Counted from the first letter of the stretch, positions 46,267 through 56,053 are shown. The stretch is DNA of 64,000 bases from Cognatazoarcus halotolerans (GCF_009800965.1 NZ_WUAF01000013.1:62001-126000); one strand, 5' to 3'. Notes: generated from the sequence alone by a model not told the origin. A program made the numbers and translations.

Positions 46267-46689
46267 TCAGCCGCGCAGCAGTTTTCCGGCCAGATCGATC
46301 AGACTGCCCGACATGGCGTCCCTATCAGGCACGTTACCCTGCGGTGTGAGCTGATCGATCAGTTGCGGCAGAATGGCCGCAAGACTGCCCGCAGCCTCTT
46401 CCTTCTGGACGCCCAGCTGGTTCGAAATGTTTCCGATGAAATCGTCGCCCAGTGCCGAGCTCATATCCTGCCCGCTGACCGGCTCGTTCGGACCCGAACC
46501 AACCCAGGATGCCGCAGCACCGCCCAGGCCCGCATTCTGAAACTGCTGCAGCAGGCCGCCGAGCCCACCCGGCTGGTTCTTGATCAGATTGAGGACGATT
46601 TCGATCAGCTGATTACCCCCCGCCTGCTGCTGACCGCCGCCCAACATGCTCCCGAGCACCTGCCCGGCCAATCCATCGAGAAGTCCCAT
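46267..46689 (-). CDS. YidB family (DUF937) protein
   Basis: 140 residues from ATG 46689 (AGGG seven bases upstream); the frame is open further but MGLLDGLAGQVLGSMLGGG is the normal start of the family. Gly/Gln-rich low-complexity sequence follows, then FQNAGLGGAAASWVGSGPNEPVSG and FIGNISNQLGVQKEEAAGSLAAILPQLIDQLTPQG, the DUF937/YidB core. The role is unknown in any organism I can recall. It is divergent from rpiA and transcribed alone. Confidence 0.85.
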   Translation of the reverse strand: MGLLDGLAGQVLGSMLGGGQQQAGGNQLIEIVLNLIKNQPGGLGGLLQQFQNAGLGGAAASWVGSGPNEPVSGQDMSSALGDDFIGNISNQLGVQKEEAAGSLAAILPQLIDQLTPQGNVPDRDAMSGSLIDLAGKLLRG

Positions 46690-46830
46690 TTCGAAGCCCT
46701 GTTGATTCATTGAAGAGTTTCGATTATTGGTGCCATGACGCTGCACCGCAAGCCTGCGGGGCAAATGGTCACGCTAATTTGCATACCGGCCGCTTCAGAT
46801 AGAATGCCGGCCATTGAATGGGCGAACGAA

Positions 46831-47499
46831 ATGACACAGGACGAACTCAAGCAGGCTGCAGCGCAAGCTGCTCTCGACTATGTAGAGGAAGGCAGTATCG
46901 TCGGCGTTGGGACGGGCTCGACCGCCAACCATTTCATCGATGGCCTGGCCCGGATGAAAGACAGAATTGCCGGCGCGGTAGCCAGCTCCGAGGCAAGTGC
47001 CGAACGGCTTGCCCGGCATGGCATCCGACTCTTCGATCTCAATGACGTAAATGCAATGCCGGTCTATGTGGACGGCGCAGACGAGATCGATTCATCACTC
47101 GCGATGATCAAGGGCGGAGGCGGCGCGCTGACGCGGGAGAAGATCGTCGCCGCAGTGGCGGGACGATTCATCTGCATCTGTGACGAGAGCAAACTGGTGA
47201 AGACCATGGGACGCTTTCCATTGCCGATCGAGGTCATCCCGATGGCACGGGCCCAGGTTGCGCGGGAGCTCACACGACTGGGCGGCAAACCGGTGCTCCG
47301 CACGGGCTTCGTAACCGACAACGGCAATATGATCCTGGATGTTCATGGGCTGTCCATCACCGACCCGGTTGGCCTCGAAACCAGTCTCAATCAGATCGTC
47401 GGCGTCGTGACAAACGGTCTGTTCGCTCGCCGTGGCGCTGATATCCTGCTCCTGGCCACCACGAGAGGTGTCGAGCGTCACAGCCGCGCAACACAGTAA
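46831..47499 (+). CDS. rpiA: ribose-5-phosphate isomerase A
   Basis: 222 residues from ATG 46831; an upstream in-frame start exists but adds unrelated sequence. RpiA hallmarks: [19 protein letters not shown] (about 24-42), [34 protein letters not shown] with the catalytic Asp/Glu/Lys region, and [13 protein letters not shown]. It interconverts ribose-5-P and ribulose-5-P in the pentose phosphate pathway, and in a Calvin-cycle organism it feeds phosphoribulokinase, which is encoded at 54993. It lies 70 bp before phoU on the same strand. Confidence 0.96.
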   Translation: MTQDELKQAAAQAALDYVEEGSIVGVGTGSTANHFIDGLARMKDRIAGAVASSEASAERLARHGIRLFDLNDVNAMPVYVDGADEIDSSLAMIKGGGGALTREKIVAAVAGRFICICDESKLVKTMGRFPLPIEVIPMARAQVARELTRLGGKPVLRTGFVTDNGNMILDVHGLSITDPVGLETSLNQIVGVVTNGLFARRGADILLLATTRGVERHSRATQ

Positions 47500-47569
47500 C
47501 AAAATCGTCACGTGGCGGTGCTAGGCTGCCGATTTGGCCAACTTGGCCCCAAAGTTTACTGAGACGGCG

Positions 47570-48268
47570 ATGAACGAACATACCTCGAAGCAATTTGACG
47601 CGGAACTTGAGAACATCCGCACGCGTGTGCTGCAGATGGGCGGCATGGTCGAGCTGCAGATCGTCAAGGCGGTCGAGGGGCTCGTGAGCGGCGATCTGGT
47701 ACTGATCGATCAGGTGATCGACAATGATCAGCGGATCAACCAGATTGAAGTCGATCTGGACGAAACCTGCTCCCAGATCATTGCGAAACGCCAACCGGCC
47801 GCGGTCGACCTGCGCATGATCATGACGGTGATCAAGACAATCACCGATCTCGAACGAATCGGCGACGAGGCGAAGAAAATCGCCAAAATGGCAAAATCGC
47901 TGCATAGCGCCGAATCGCAGTTCGTACCGCGCATCGAGATGCGCCACGCTGCGAACCTCGCCGTGGAAATGCTTCGCAAATCTCTCGATGCCTTTGCGCG
48001 GCTCGACCTTGCAGCCGCCGCTCAGGTGGTCCGTCAGGACAAGGAAGTGGATACCGAGTTCAAGAGCATCATGCGCCAGCTGATCACGTTCATGATGGAA
48101 GATCCTCGCACCATTTCCCGCGGCCTCGAGGTTCTGTTCATTGCAAAAGCCATTGAGCGAATCGGGGATCACGCCAAGAACATGTCGGAATACGTCGTGT
48201 ATATGGTGAAGGGACGCGACGTACGGCATATCGGGCTTGAGGAGATCGAACGCGAAGTCGCCCGCTGA
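47570..48268 (+). CDS. phoU: phosphate uptake regulator PhoU
   Basis: 232 residues from ATG 47570. Two three-helix PhoU repeats are visible: repeat 1 has QMGGMVELQIVKAVEGLVSGD and LRMIMTVIKTITDLERIGDEAKKIA; repeat 2 has TEFKSIMRQLITFMMEDPRTISRGLEVLFIAKAIERIGDHAKNMSEYVVYMVKG. The conserved ERIGD(E/H)AK metal-binding motifs occur in both. PhoU dampens PhoR/PhoB signalling and Pst uptake when phosphate is ample. No pst or phoB genes are adjacent. A very long hairpin terminator follows. Confidence 0.95.
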   Translation: MNEHTSKQFDAELENIRTRVLQMGGMVELQIVKAVEGLVSGDLVLIDQVIDNDQRINQIEVDLDETCSQIIAKRQPAAVDLRMIMTVIKTITDLERIGDEAKKIAKMAKSLHSAESQFVPRIEMRHAANLAVEMLRKSLDAFARLDLAAAAQVVRQDKEVDTEFKSIMRQLITFMMEDPRTISRGLEVLFIAKAIERIGDHAKNMSEYVVYMVKGRDVRHIGLEEIEREVAR

Positions 48269-48274
48269 AGCGGC

Positions 48275-48329
48275 GGCTTGAAATGAAAGAGGGGGCGTTG
48301 ATTCAACGCCCCCTCTTTCATTTCAAGCC
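48275..48329. terminator. 27-bp perfect hairpin between convergent phoU and yggX
   Basis: The 27-nt arm at 48275-48301 is exactly complementary to 48303-48329 with one spacer base. The core is GAGGGGGCGTTGA, and flanking AAATGAAA/TTTCATTT gives an A/U tract on each side, so it can terminate both phoU and yggX transcripts. Confidence 0.85.
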
Positions 48330-48347
48330 CGCCTGGCCAGCATCGCT

Positions 48348-48620
48348 TCAGGCGGACGGCGGCACATAGCCTCCAATCTGGTCTCCACCACCTTCAAAGA
48401 AGTGTTTTTCCATCTGCTCCGCAAGATACTTGCGCGCACGGATATCCATGAGGTTGAGCCGGTTTTCGTTGATGAGCATCGTCTGATGCTTGATCCACTG
48501 CTGCCATGCCTCCTTGGAGACATTTTCGTAGATCCGCTTGCCGAGATCGCCCGGCACCGGTGGGAAATCGAGACCCTCTGCCTCGCGGCCGAGTTTGATG
48601 CAATTCACCATGCGGGACAT
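48348..48620 (-). CDS. yggX: Fe(2+)-trafficking protein YggX
   Basis: 90 residues from ATG 48620 (GGAGT four bases upstream). The family pattern is complete: [73 protein letters not shown], with the single N-terminal Cys. YggX protects iron-sulfur proteins and helps iron handling under oxidative stress. It is a short monocistronic gene converging on phoU. Confidence 0.96.
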   Translation of the reverse strand: MSRMVNCIKLGREAEGLDFPPVPGDLGKRIYENVSKEAWQQWIKHQTMLINENRLNLMDIRARKYLAEQMEKHFFEGGGDQIGGYVPPSA

Positions 48621-48722
48621 TGCCACTCCTTTTCTCTTCCAAGTCATCCAAACGCACCGATTCTAGCCGAAAAGGCCACATGGGACCGGCGCCGAGGTGG
48701 GGCTGCCGCACAGCGGGCCTGG

Positions 48723-50264
48723 TTATTCCGCACGTTCCTGACCGAGCCAGCGATTTCGCCCGGCACCCTTTGCACGGTACATCGCCTCGTCGGCGGCGGC
48801 CATGAGTCCGGCCACATGGTCCGCATCCTGTGGGTAGCATGCGAGCCCAACGCTCACTGTTACCGCAATCGACTGCCCTCCCAGTTCGAACCGGGTCTCG
48901 GCGACAACCGCGACCACCCTGCGGGCGAGCTCTTCCAGCGAGGGGGGTTCGCTGTCGGGAACCAGTATTGCAAACTCGTCTCCACCGAAACGGAAGAACA
49001 TCTCGTGACGACGAACAACGCGCCCAACCCGCTCAGACAGCGTCACGAGGACATGATCACCCGCCTGGTGCCCGTAGGTATCGTTGATCGGCTTGAAACC
49101 GTCGAGGTCAAAAACGAGCAGACCTACCTGCCGTTTGCGCCGTGCCGCTTCGTCAAGCGCCCGCGCGATATCCTCGTCGAAGCGACGCCGGTTATACAGC
49201 CCCGTAAGCGAATCCCGCTCGGCCAAACTCATCAGCAGGTTTGCACTCGTCCGGACCTCGGTGACGTCCTCCATGATCCAGACGCGCCCGATCTCTTCGT
49301 CACGGCCCTCCCTCATGATCAGCGCAGAACTCTCGGTGATGACCCGGCCATCCTTGAGCACGAATTCAAAGTGCGTATCTTCCACTGGCCCGGCCAACAG
49401 TTCCGACACGTGTTGCCGGTAGGCCGGAACATCCGCGAGCAAAGCCTCGCAACGATCGAACAGTGCCGTATCGCGGATACCGAACAGATTCTCGGCGTCA
49501 GGAAATCCCCACATCGAGAGAAAGCTCTGGTTGAAGTACTGGACCCGACGGTCTGTGTCGAAAAGGACGATTCCCAGGCGAATGGTGTTCAGCAGCGCGG
49601 CAAGACGCTGCCTCTCGTCCTTCGAGCGAACCAGGTAATGCTCACTGAGTGCCCTTGCACGCCGCGCGTCGGCGAGAGCTTCGAGTTGCTTGAGCTCGGT
49701 TTCCCGGCGCGACTGAATATCGTCGGCCGAAAGCCTGACCGCCAACAGGCTGCCCTCGTCGTCACGAATTGCGTGCCAGTTGCACGCGACCCAGACGACA
49801 CCGCGCTCCCGATGCCCTAAACGAATCTCGAGGCAGCCGTTTGCTCCGGTAAGCGCCTTGATGCGTTCGGCCTTACCGAACTCACGATCAGAATCGTGGA
49901 CCAACAGCTCGATCGGATCCACTGCAGCCAGACACTCTGACGCGCTGTAGCCCGTGATCCGCTCGACCGAGGGGCTGATCCAGCAGAGCTTTCCTCTTGC
50001 ATCGAGCAGCGCCTCGATCCCGAAACTACTTTCGGCGATCTGCCGCATCGACACCCCGCCAAACGAATCTTCCACCGCCGTACCGGTCTTGAAAGAGCGG
50101 GCAAGAAGCCATACCAGTCCCGCACCGGCGCTCACGCCCGGCAGCCAGAAGATCCCCCCCCGATCCAGTCCCCACATGAGCACGCCACCGGCCACGGCAG
50201 CAGCCAGGATCTTCAGCGCAGACCCGCTCGGCCGGGTCGAAGGCGACTTGAACGGAACTGACAC
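48723..50264 (-). CDS. diguanylate cyclase with PAS sensor domains (GGDEF)
   Basis: 513 residues from a GTG start. Two N-terminal hydrophobic segments (KILAAAVAGGVLMWGL and FWLPGVSAGAGLVWLLA, up to residue 56) form a small membrane anchor. PAS 1 begins MRQIAESSFGIEALLDARGKLCWISPSVERITGYSASE; PAS 2 begins LAALLNTIRLGIVLFDTDRRVQYFNQSFLSMWGFPDAE. The GGDEF domain starts SLAERDSLTGLYNRRRFDEDI and has the intact active site GGDEF at 427-431, so c-di-GMP synthesis is expected. No EAL domain is present. It lies 11 bp downstream of argA, so the two may be co-transcribed. Confidence 0.93.
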   Translation of the reverse strand: MSVPFKSPSTRPSGSALKILAAAVAGGVLMWGLDRGGIFWLPGVSAGAGLVWLLARSFKTGTAVEDSFGGVSMRQIAESSFGIEALLDARGKLCWISPSVERITGYSASECLAAVDPIELLVHDSDREFGKAERIKALTGANGCLEIRLGHRERGVVWVACNWHAIRDDEGSLLAVRLSADDIQSRRETELKQLEALADARRARALSEHYLVRSKDERQRLAALLNTIRLGIVLFDTDRRVQYFNQSFLSMWGFPDAENLFGIRDTALFDRCEALLADVPAYRQHVSELLAGPVEDTHFEFVLKDGRVITESSALIMREGRDEEIGRVWIMEDVTEVRTSANLLMSLAERDSLTGLYNRRRFDEDIARALDEAARRKRQVGLLVFDLDGFKPINDTYGHQAGDHVLVTLSERVGRVVRRHEMFFRFGGDEFAILVPDSEPPSLEELARRVVAVVAETRFELGGQSIAVTVSVGLACYPQDADHVAGLMAAADEAMYRAKGAGRNRWLGQERAE

Positions 50265-50275
50265 GATCGATCAAC

Positions 50276-51625
50276 TCACAGGCTTTTCACCAATACCTTG
50301 GAGCGGCGCTGAAGGTTGTAGAGCTCACGCTTGAGCGCAGGCAACTGATCTGGTCCGGTTTCTTCAAAATCCCGCTCCCGAAACCAGTGGGCAGTGCGCG
50401 TCGTGAGCACGAACAGGCGCTCCAGCTCCGCCGCTCGGGCGCGTTTCTCGATGCGCTTGAGCAACAATTCGCCCAGTCCCGAGCGCCGGAACTCGGGCTG
50501 CACAGCCAGACAGGCGAGCTCTGCCGCCTTCTCCTCGCTAAAGGGATACAGCGCGGCACAGCCGACCAGCACGCCGTCGTGCTCGACCAGCGTAAAGCGC
50601 TCGATCTCCCGCTCCAGCAGCTCCCTGCCACGACGAACCAGGGTACCGTCCGCCTCCAGCGGGCTGATGAGCGATACCAGCGCCGCCACATCCTCGTGGG
50701 TGGCCTCGCGAAGCCGGAACAAGGGGTCGCGCGACACCAGCGTACCGACGCCCTGATGGGTAAAGAACTCGAGCAACAGACCACCATCCTTGTCGCGATC
50801 GATGAGATGCACCCGTGCGACACCCCGGCGTACCGCACGAATCGCGCAGGGGAGGTAAAGATCGAGGTCTTCGGTCAGCCCTCGCCCTTCTCGCAACATC
50901 TGCTCCGCCTCGTCCGCCGTGATGGAATCTATCAAGCGACCGTCGTCGTCGAGCAGACCCGGGGCATCACAGAGATAAAGCAGCTTCTCGGCCTTCAGGG
51001 CGATCGCAACGGCCTCCGCAACCTCCTCCAGCGGCAGGTTGAAGATCTCTCCCGCAGGAGAGACCCCGAGAGGCGAAATCAGTACGACATTCTGTTGATC
51101 CAGATCCGCGGCAATCTCGTCAGCGATGATCTTGCGCACCGCACCGGTAAATTGCAGGTCGACACCATCGACGACACCGACCGGTCTCGCGGTAATGAAA
51201 TTGCCCCCGGTCACGCGCATGTAGCTACCGGCCATCGGCGTGTTGGGCAAACCTTGCGAAAGAAGAGCCTCGATTTCGAGCCGTGTCACCGCCATGGCCG
51301 ATTTCACGCATTCGAGCGCCGCCACATCGGTGACCCGCAAGCCATTGTGAAACCGCGACACAAGTCCTCGTCGCTGCATCTCGGCGTCAATCTGGGGACG
51401 GGCGCCGTGTACCAGCACAAGACGAATCCCCAATGCAGCCAACAGATTGCAATCGTAGGCAAGCTTCTGAGCCATTTCACCTGCAACCACCTCGCCACCG
51501 AAACCGACCACGAAGGTTTTCCCGCGGAAGGCGTGGATGTACGGCGCCGCAGCACGAACCCAGGCGACGAAGGGTTGGGTGTCGATGTCGCCAAGCGTGG
51601 GAACTCCGGATGAAGAGTGACTCAT
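50276..51625 (-). CDS. argA: amino-acid N-acetyltransferase (N-acetylglutamate synthase)
   Basis: 449 residues: an N-terminal amino-acid-kinase domain (FVAWVRAAAPYIHAFRGKTFVVGFGGEVVAGEM, ALGIRLVLVHGARPQIDAEMQRRG) and a C-terminal GNAT domain (ATHEDVAALVSLISPLEADGTLVRRGRELLEREIERFTLVEHDGVLVGCAALYP, LAVQPEFRRSGLGELLLKRIEKRA). This is the classical ArgA fusion, catalysing the first step of arginine synthesis and usually inhibited by arginine. The other arg genes are not in the window. Confidence 0.95.
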   Translation of the reverse strand: MSHSSSGVPTLGDIDTQPFVAWVRAAAPYIHAFRGKTFVVGFGGEVVAGEMAQKLAYDCNLLAALGIRLVLVHGARPQIDAEMQRRGLVSRFHNGLRVTDVAALECVKSAMAVTRLEIEALLSQGLPNTPMAGSYMRVTGGNFITARPVGVVDGVDLQFTGAVRKIIADEIAADLDQQNVVLISPLGVSPAGEIFNLPLEEVAEAVAIALKAEKLLYLCDAPGLLDDDGRLIDSITADEAEQMLREGRGLTEDLDLYLPCAIRAVRRGVARVHLIDRDKDGGLLLEFFTHQGVGTLVSRDPLFRLREATHEDVAALVSLISPLEADGTLVRRGRELLEREIERFTLVEHDGVLVGCAALYPFSEEKAAELACLAVQPEFRRSGLGELLLKRIEKRARAAELERLFVLTTRTAHWFRERDFEETGPDQLPALKRELYNLQRRSKVLVKSL

Positions 51626-51684
51626 GCATTACCCATATGTCGTTGCCGCGGAAAAGCGCAGATTGAGGTTGATTCTAGCCGGGA

Positions 51685-53169
51685 TCACTTCAGGGCGGCT
51701 TCGATTCGATCGCACACGGTTTCCAGCACCTTGATGCGGGCGTAATACTTGTTGTTTGCCTCGACCAGTGTCCAGGGTGCATTTTCGGTACTTGAGCGGT
51801 CGATCATGTCGCACACGGCTCGTTCATAGTCGTCCCAACGCTCGCGGTTGCGCCAGTCTTCGGGAGTGATCTTGTAGCGTTTATGGGGTTCGGCTTCGCG
51901 CTCCCTGAACCGACGCAACTGCTCTTCCTTGCTGATGGAAAGCCAAAATTTCAGGACTATTGCCCCCGCTTCGATCAATTGATCTTCAAAGTCATTGATT
52001 TCACCGAAGGCGCGCATCCAATCCGCCTCGCTACAGTAACCCTCGACCCGCTCGACCAGCACCCGCCCATACCAGGAGCGGTCAAAGATGACCAGTTTTC
52101 CCTGCCGCGGCAGTTGGCGCCAGAATCGCCAAAGATATGGCTGTGCCGACTCCTCCTCACTGGGCGCCGCAACCGGCACAACACGGTACTGCCGCGCATC
52201 CAGCGCAGCCGTGAGCCTGCGGATCGCCCCTCCCTTGCCAGCGGCATCGACACCCTCAAACACCAGCACAACCGAGCGACTCGCGAACTCGGGCAAGCGC
52301 GTCAACAACGCCAGGCGGCCCTGCAGACCTGCCAGGGCCGCCTGGTAGTCGGCCTTGCCGAGAGGACGGTCCAGTTGGAGGCTGTTCAACAGATTGCGGG
52401 TGTCGATTGCCGGCGGCAACGGCGCTGCGGTGGCACGCGGGAGCCACTTCTGTTCGGCCGCCTTGAGCCGCCGCTGCATCGCCTCCAGGAGCGTCCGTGC
52501 GGCCAGCAGGCTACGGTATCGCTGATCGCCGCCATCCACGATGATCCAGGGAGCGTGACCCGTACTGGTGTGACGCAACATGCGCTCCGCAACACTATGA
52601 AATCGGTCGTAGTTCTCGAAGAACAACCAGTCACGCTCAGTCACCCGCCACCGCGTTTCAGGGTTTTTCTCCAACGACTTCAGACGCTGCTTCTGCGCCT
52701 CTCGCGTCAGGTGGAACCAGAGTTTGATCAGCAGTACGCCCTCTCGCACGAGCATTGTCTCGAACCGATTGATTTCATCCAGCCGTTGATCCAGCTCCGC
52801 CTTTTTTGTCCTCTTGAAAACGCGGTTCCGAAGCGGCTCGGTATACCAGTTCCCGAACAGAATCCCGATCTTCCCCTTCGGAGGCAGCGCTCTCCAGAAG
52901 CGCCACATGAACGGTCGCTCACGCTCCTCCTCGGTAGGTGCCTCGAACGCATGGGAGACGATGTGCCGAGGGTCCATCCACTCATTGAGCAGATTCACGG
53001 TCTCGCCCTTGCCCGCCCCATCGACCCCATTCACCAGCAATACAACGGCAAATTCCTTGAGTTGCTGCAGATCGAACTGGGCGTCGAGCAAGGCCGTCCG
53101 CAGTTGAGGAACCAGAACCTCATACTCTGCCTTGGTGGTGACGTGCCCCAGCTCGGCAGACTCAAACAT
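51685..53169 (-). CDS. pap: polyphosphate:AMP phosphotransferase (two PPK2 domains)
   Basis: 494 residues with two PPK2 modules. Module 1 has VVLLVNGVDGAGKGETVNLLNEWMDPRHI (Walker A-like) and RPFMWRFWRALPPKGKIGILFGNWY. Module 2 has SVVLVFEGVDAAGKGGAIRRLTAALDARQY and QPYLWRFWRQLPRQGKLVIFDRSWYGRVLVERVEG. Double-domain PPK2 enzymes phosphorylate AMP to ADP with polyphosphate, with the C-terminal module catalytic. AAGGA lies seven bases before the ATG. Its presence with phoU fits active polyphosphate metabolism, but no ppk is visible here. Confidence 0.93.
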   Translation of the reverse strand: MFESAELGHVTTKAEYEVLVPQLRTALLDAQFDLQQLKEFAVVLLVNGVDGAGKGETVNLLNEWMDPRHIVSHAFEAPTEEERERPFMWRFWRALPPKGKIGILFGNWYTEPLRNRVFKRTKKAELDQRLDEINRFETMLVREGVLLIKLWFHLTREAQKQRLKSLEKNPETRWRVTERDWLFFENYDRFHSVAERMLRHTSTGHAPWIIVDGGDQRYRSLLAARTLLEAMQRRLKAAEQKWLPRATAAPLPPAIDTRNLLNSLQLDRPLGKADYQAALAGLQGRLALLTRLPEFASRSVVLVFEGVDAAGKGGAIRRLTAALDARQYRVVPVAAPSEEESAQPYLWRFWRQLPRQGKLVIFDRSWYGRVLVERVEGYCSEADWMRAFGEINDFEDQLIEAGAIVLKFWLSISKEEQLRRFREREAEPHKRYKITPEDWRNRERWDDYERAVCDMIDRSSTENAPWTLVEANNKYYARIKVLETVCDRIEAALK

Positions 53170-53249
53170 TTGGGAGTCCTTTGTTCCAGGACACGACGCG
53201 ATGGCACATGTGCAACTCCTTGTTCTGCATCACTACCCGTGACGGTTGC

Positions 53250-53978
53250 CTAGAAATCCCCCCATACGGCCTGGGCGGCAGCCAGCGCCGCAAGCCCAGC
53301 CGTTTCGGTGCGAAGAATACGTGGCCCGAGCGTCACCGGTCGACACCCAGCCCGGCATATGGCAGCCAGCTCGCGCTCGCTCCACCCACCTTCTGGTCCG
53401 ACCAGAACGTGGGTGTCGCCGCTGCCCGGATCCCGCATGTCAATCAGACGCTCCCCCTCGCCCGGAACGAGGGCCAACCTGGTAACCCCCGTCGCCTGCG
53501 ATCCAAGATAGGCCTCCAGAGACAGGACCGGAGCAAGCTGAAGCAGTCGGTTGCGCCCGCACTGCTCGCTCGCAGAGACGACCACCTGCCGCCAATGGGC
53601 GAGCCTCTTTTCGGCACGCTCGGCCGAAAGTTTCAGTACCGAACGCTCCGCGACCACTGGAATGACGGCAGCGGCGCCGAGTTCGACCGCCTTCTGAATG
53701 ATCAAATCCATCTTGTCACCGCTCGCCAGCGCCTGGACAAGGGTGATGCGAATCGGCGACTCGCGGTCACCGCTGCGACGTTCCGCAAGGCGCGCTCGTG
53801 CCGACTTTCCAACGGCGACGAGAATCCCCGGCACTTCGCCTCCCTCACCGTCAAAGAGCACCAGAGAATCACCTGGCCTCAGACGCAGGACGCGCTCGGC
53901 ATGGTGGGCCACATCGGCCGGGAGCTCGAAATCCTGGTTCTCGGGTAAGGGTGGCGGGCAAAAGAAGCGTGAAATCAT
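53250..53978 (-). CDS. rsmE: 16S rRNA (uracil1498-N3)-methyltransferase
   Basis: 242 residues from ATG 53978; a longer in-frame start exists but MISRFFCP is the usual beginning. SPOUT-fold landmarks: AHHAERVLRLRPGDSLVLFDGEGGE (N-terminal PUA-like part), ITLVQALASGDKMDLIIQKAVELGAAAVIPVVAERSV, and the SAM-binding knot HVLVGPEGGWSERELA...VTLGPRILRTETAGLAALA. The enzyme methylates U1498 of 16S rRNA. It is divergent from the inositol-monophosphatase-family gene. Confidence 0.95.
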   Translation of the reverse strand: MISRFFCPPPLPENQDFELPADVAHHAERVLRLRPGDSLVLFDGEGGEVPGILVAVGKSARARLAERRSGDRESPIRITLVQALASGDKMDLIIQKAVELGAAAVIPVVAERSVLKLSAERAEKRLAHWRQVVVSASEQCGRNRLLQLAPVLSLEAYLGSQATGVTRLALVPGEGERLIDMRDPGSGDTHVLVGPEGGWSERELAAICRAGCRPVTLGPRILRTETAGLAALAAAQAVWGDF

Positions 53979-54073
53979 CGTGCTATTATAAAACGCTGAT
54001 TTGCCCATAAAGGGATCGAGAATGGTCGGTATCGAAATGCCGGTCAGCACTTTCGCCCGACGGAGAGACTGAA

Positions 54074-54883
54074 ATGACGACTGGAGCGGTGCGTCTTGCC
54101 CGGGCTCGGGCTCTGGAATCACTGGTTCGGGATATCGCGAGGGAAGAGATCCTTCCGCGCTATTTGAAAACCGCCCGAAACCGCAAATCCGACGGATCGC
54201 TATTCACCGAAGCCGACGTCGAATCGCAGCGACGTCTTGCTGAAACCTTGCCGGGTCTAGCACCCGGCGCAGTACTCGGCGAAGAGATGGATGCAAATTC
54301 ACAGGCGCGGTTGTGGCAGGAAGGGCGACGCGGCCTGTGGTGCATCGACCCGATCGACGGCACCACGAACTTTCTGAACGGAATCCCCTTTTTCGCAGTT
54401 TCCGTCGCCTATCTGGTCGACTACGAGCCACGATTCGGCGTCGTTTACAATCCGGTCACCGATGAATCCTTCTACGCGGCCAAAGGTGCCGGCGCTTTCC
54501 TGAATGGCGCGGCGCTTCCGCTGCGCCCTCCCGCCGAGAAGCTTCACGACGCCGTGGCTGGCGTTGATTTCAAGCGTATCAGCCACCACCTCGGTGATGA
54601 ACTGGCAGTGAGACCCCCTTACTACTCGCAGCGAAACTTCGGCTCCAGCGCACTCGAGTGGTGCTTCGTTGCGGCCGGTCGATTAGACGTCTACGTACAC
54701 GGTGGGCAAATGCTGTGGGACTACGCCGCGGGCATGCTCATACTTGCCGAGGCGGGCGGCCAAGCCACAGCCATCGACGGCGGAACCCTTGCGGCGGGCC
54801 CCGCCGTAAAGCGAGGCGTCATTGCGGCCTCTTGCCCGGGGCTTTTTAACCAGTGGCGGGACTGGCTGAAAGCGCGCTCCTGA
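54074..54883 (+). CDS. inositol monophosphatase family protein
   Basis: 269 residues with all metal-dependent phosphatase motifs: GEEMD (motif around residue 73), DPIDGTTNFLNGIPFFAVSVA (about 94-114) and a C-terminal WDYAAGMLILAEAGG. Members include SuhB, CysQ and archaeal-type FBPase/IMPase. Placed just ahead of phosphoribulokinase and transketolase, a sugar-bisphosphatase role in the Calvin cycle or gluconeogenesis is attractive. Sequence alone does not separate it from inositol-phosphate or 3'-phosphoadenosine phosphatases. Confidence 0.85.
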   Translation: MTTGAVRLARARALESLVRDIAREEILPRYLKTARNRKSDGSLFTEADVESQRRLAETLPGLAPGAVLGEEMDANSQARLWQEGRRGLWCIDPIDGTTNFLNGIPFFAVSVAYLVDYEPRFGVVYNPVTDESFYAAKGAGAFLNGAALPLRPPAEKLHDAVAGVDFKRISHHLGDELAVRPPYYSQRNFGSSALEWCFVAAGRLDVYVHGGQMLWDYAAGMLILAEAGGQATAIDGGTLAAGPAVKRGVIAASCPGLFNQWRDWLKARS

Positions 54884-54992
54884 GCCCCCCACCCGGACAA
54901 GCGACAGCCCGCCCAGCGTTTTTTTGCACTGCAGAATCGGTTGTCCCATATGATTCCGGGTAACAGAGAACACTTCTTCCCGGAGCATCAAC

Positions 54993-55868
54993 ATGTCCAT
55001 GAAGCATCCGATCATCGCGGTGACCGGCTCGTCGGGCGCCGGCACAACAACGGTCAGTCACACCTTCGAAGCAATCTTCGACCGGGAAAACGTTAACGCC
55101 GCAGTCGTCGAAGGTGACAGCTTTCATCGCTATACGCGCGATGAAATGAAACACCTGATCAGTGAAGCCGAGAGCAAAGGTGAAAGAGGCATCAGTCATT
55201 TCGGCCCCGAAGCGAACCTCTTTGAAGACCTCGAAAACCTCTTCCGCTCATACAGTGAATCGGCCGTGGGCAGCAGGCGACATTATGTTCACAATGCCGA
55301 ACAGGCCGCGCGCTGGAATCGACCGACAGGGACGTTCACGGACTGGGAAGCACTCCCTGAAGGCACCGACTGCCTTTTCTATGAAGGCCTGCACGGCGGG
55401 GTAGTGTGTGAAAACATCGATGTTTCCCGTCACGTGGACCTGCTGATCGGCGTCGTGCCGACCATCAACCTAGAGTGGATCCAGAAGATTCACCGCGACA
55501 CAAGGTTGCGCGGATACAGCCTCGAAGCGGTTCAGGATGCCATCCTTCGACGCATGCATGACTATGTGCACTACATCGTCCCGCAGTTCTCCCGCACCAA
55601 TATCAATTTCCAGCGCATTCCGGTGGTCGATACCTCCAATCCATTCGTCGCGCGCGACATTCCTTCGCTGGACGAATCGATGGTGGTAATTCGTTACAAG
55701 GATCCGCGGGGTGTCGACTTTCCTTATCTGCTCCGCATGATTCACGATTCCTTCATGTCCCGGGCCAATACCATTGTGGTTCCCGGCGGCAAGCTCGATC
55801 TGGCGATGCAGTTGATCCTCACCCCGCTGATCTGGAAGTTGATGGAGCGCCGGCGCCAGTGGGTCTAG
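54993..55868 (+). CDS. prk: phosphoribulokinase
   Basis: 291 residues, the octameric bacterial class I size. The P-loop is VTGSSGAGTTTVSHTF, a PRK-specific variant. It is followed by VVEGDSFHRYTRDEMKHLI, with the catalytic Asp/His region, then ISHFGPEANLFEDLENLFRSY and DCLFYEGLHGG. It phosphorylates ribulose-5-P to ribulose-1,5-bisphosphate and so is diagnostic for Calvin-cycle capacity (or a remnant of it). It lies upstream of tkt, gap, pgk, pyk and fba in the same direction. RuBisCO is not in the window. Confidence 0.95.
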   Translation: MSMKHPIIAVTGSSGAGTTTVSHTFEAIFDRENVNAAVVEGDSFHRYTRDEMKHLISEAESKGERGISHFGPEANLFEDLENLFRSYSESAVGSRRHYVHNAEQAARWNRPTGTFTDWEALPEGTDCLFYEGLHGGVVCENIDVSRHVDLLIGVVPTINLEWIQKIHRDTRLRGYSLEAVQDAILRRMHDYVHYIVPQFSRTNINFQRIPVVDTSNPFVARDIPSLDESMVVIRYKDPRGVDFPYLLRMIHDSFMSRANTIVVPGGKLDLAMQLILTPLIWKLMERRRQWV

Positions 55869-56053
55869 CGCCAGCGCGCCGCGATCCCTACCAGATCCCT
55901 GGGCGTGTGCGCAGAGACCACGCCCGCGAGAGGAGCAACGTTCGCACCGAAGTGCCCAAGGCTCGGTCGATTTTCAGGCGCGCTACCAAAGGTCCCGGAA
56001 TTCAAGGATAATTCCGCTTTTTTCGGGCTTCCTTTTTGCCCACAGAGACCATC

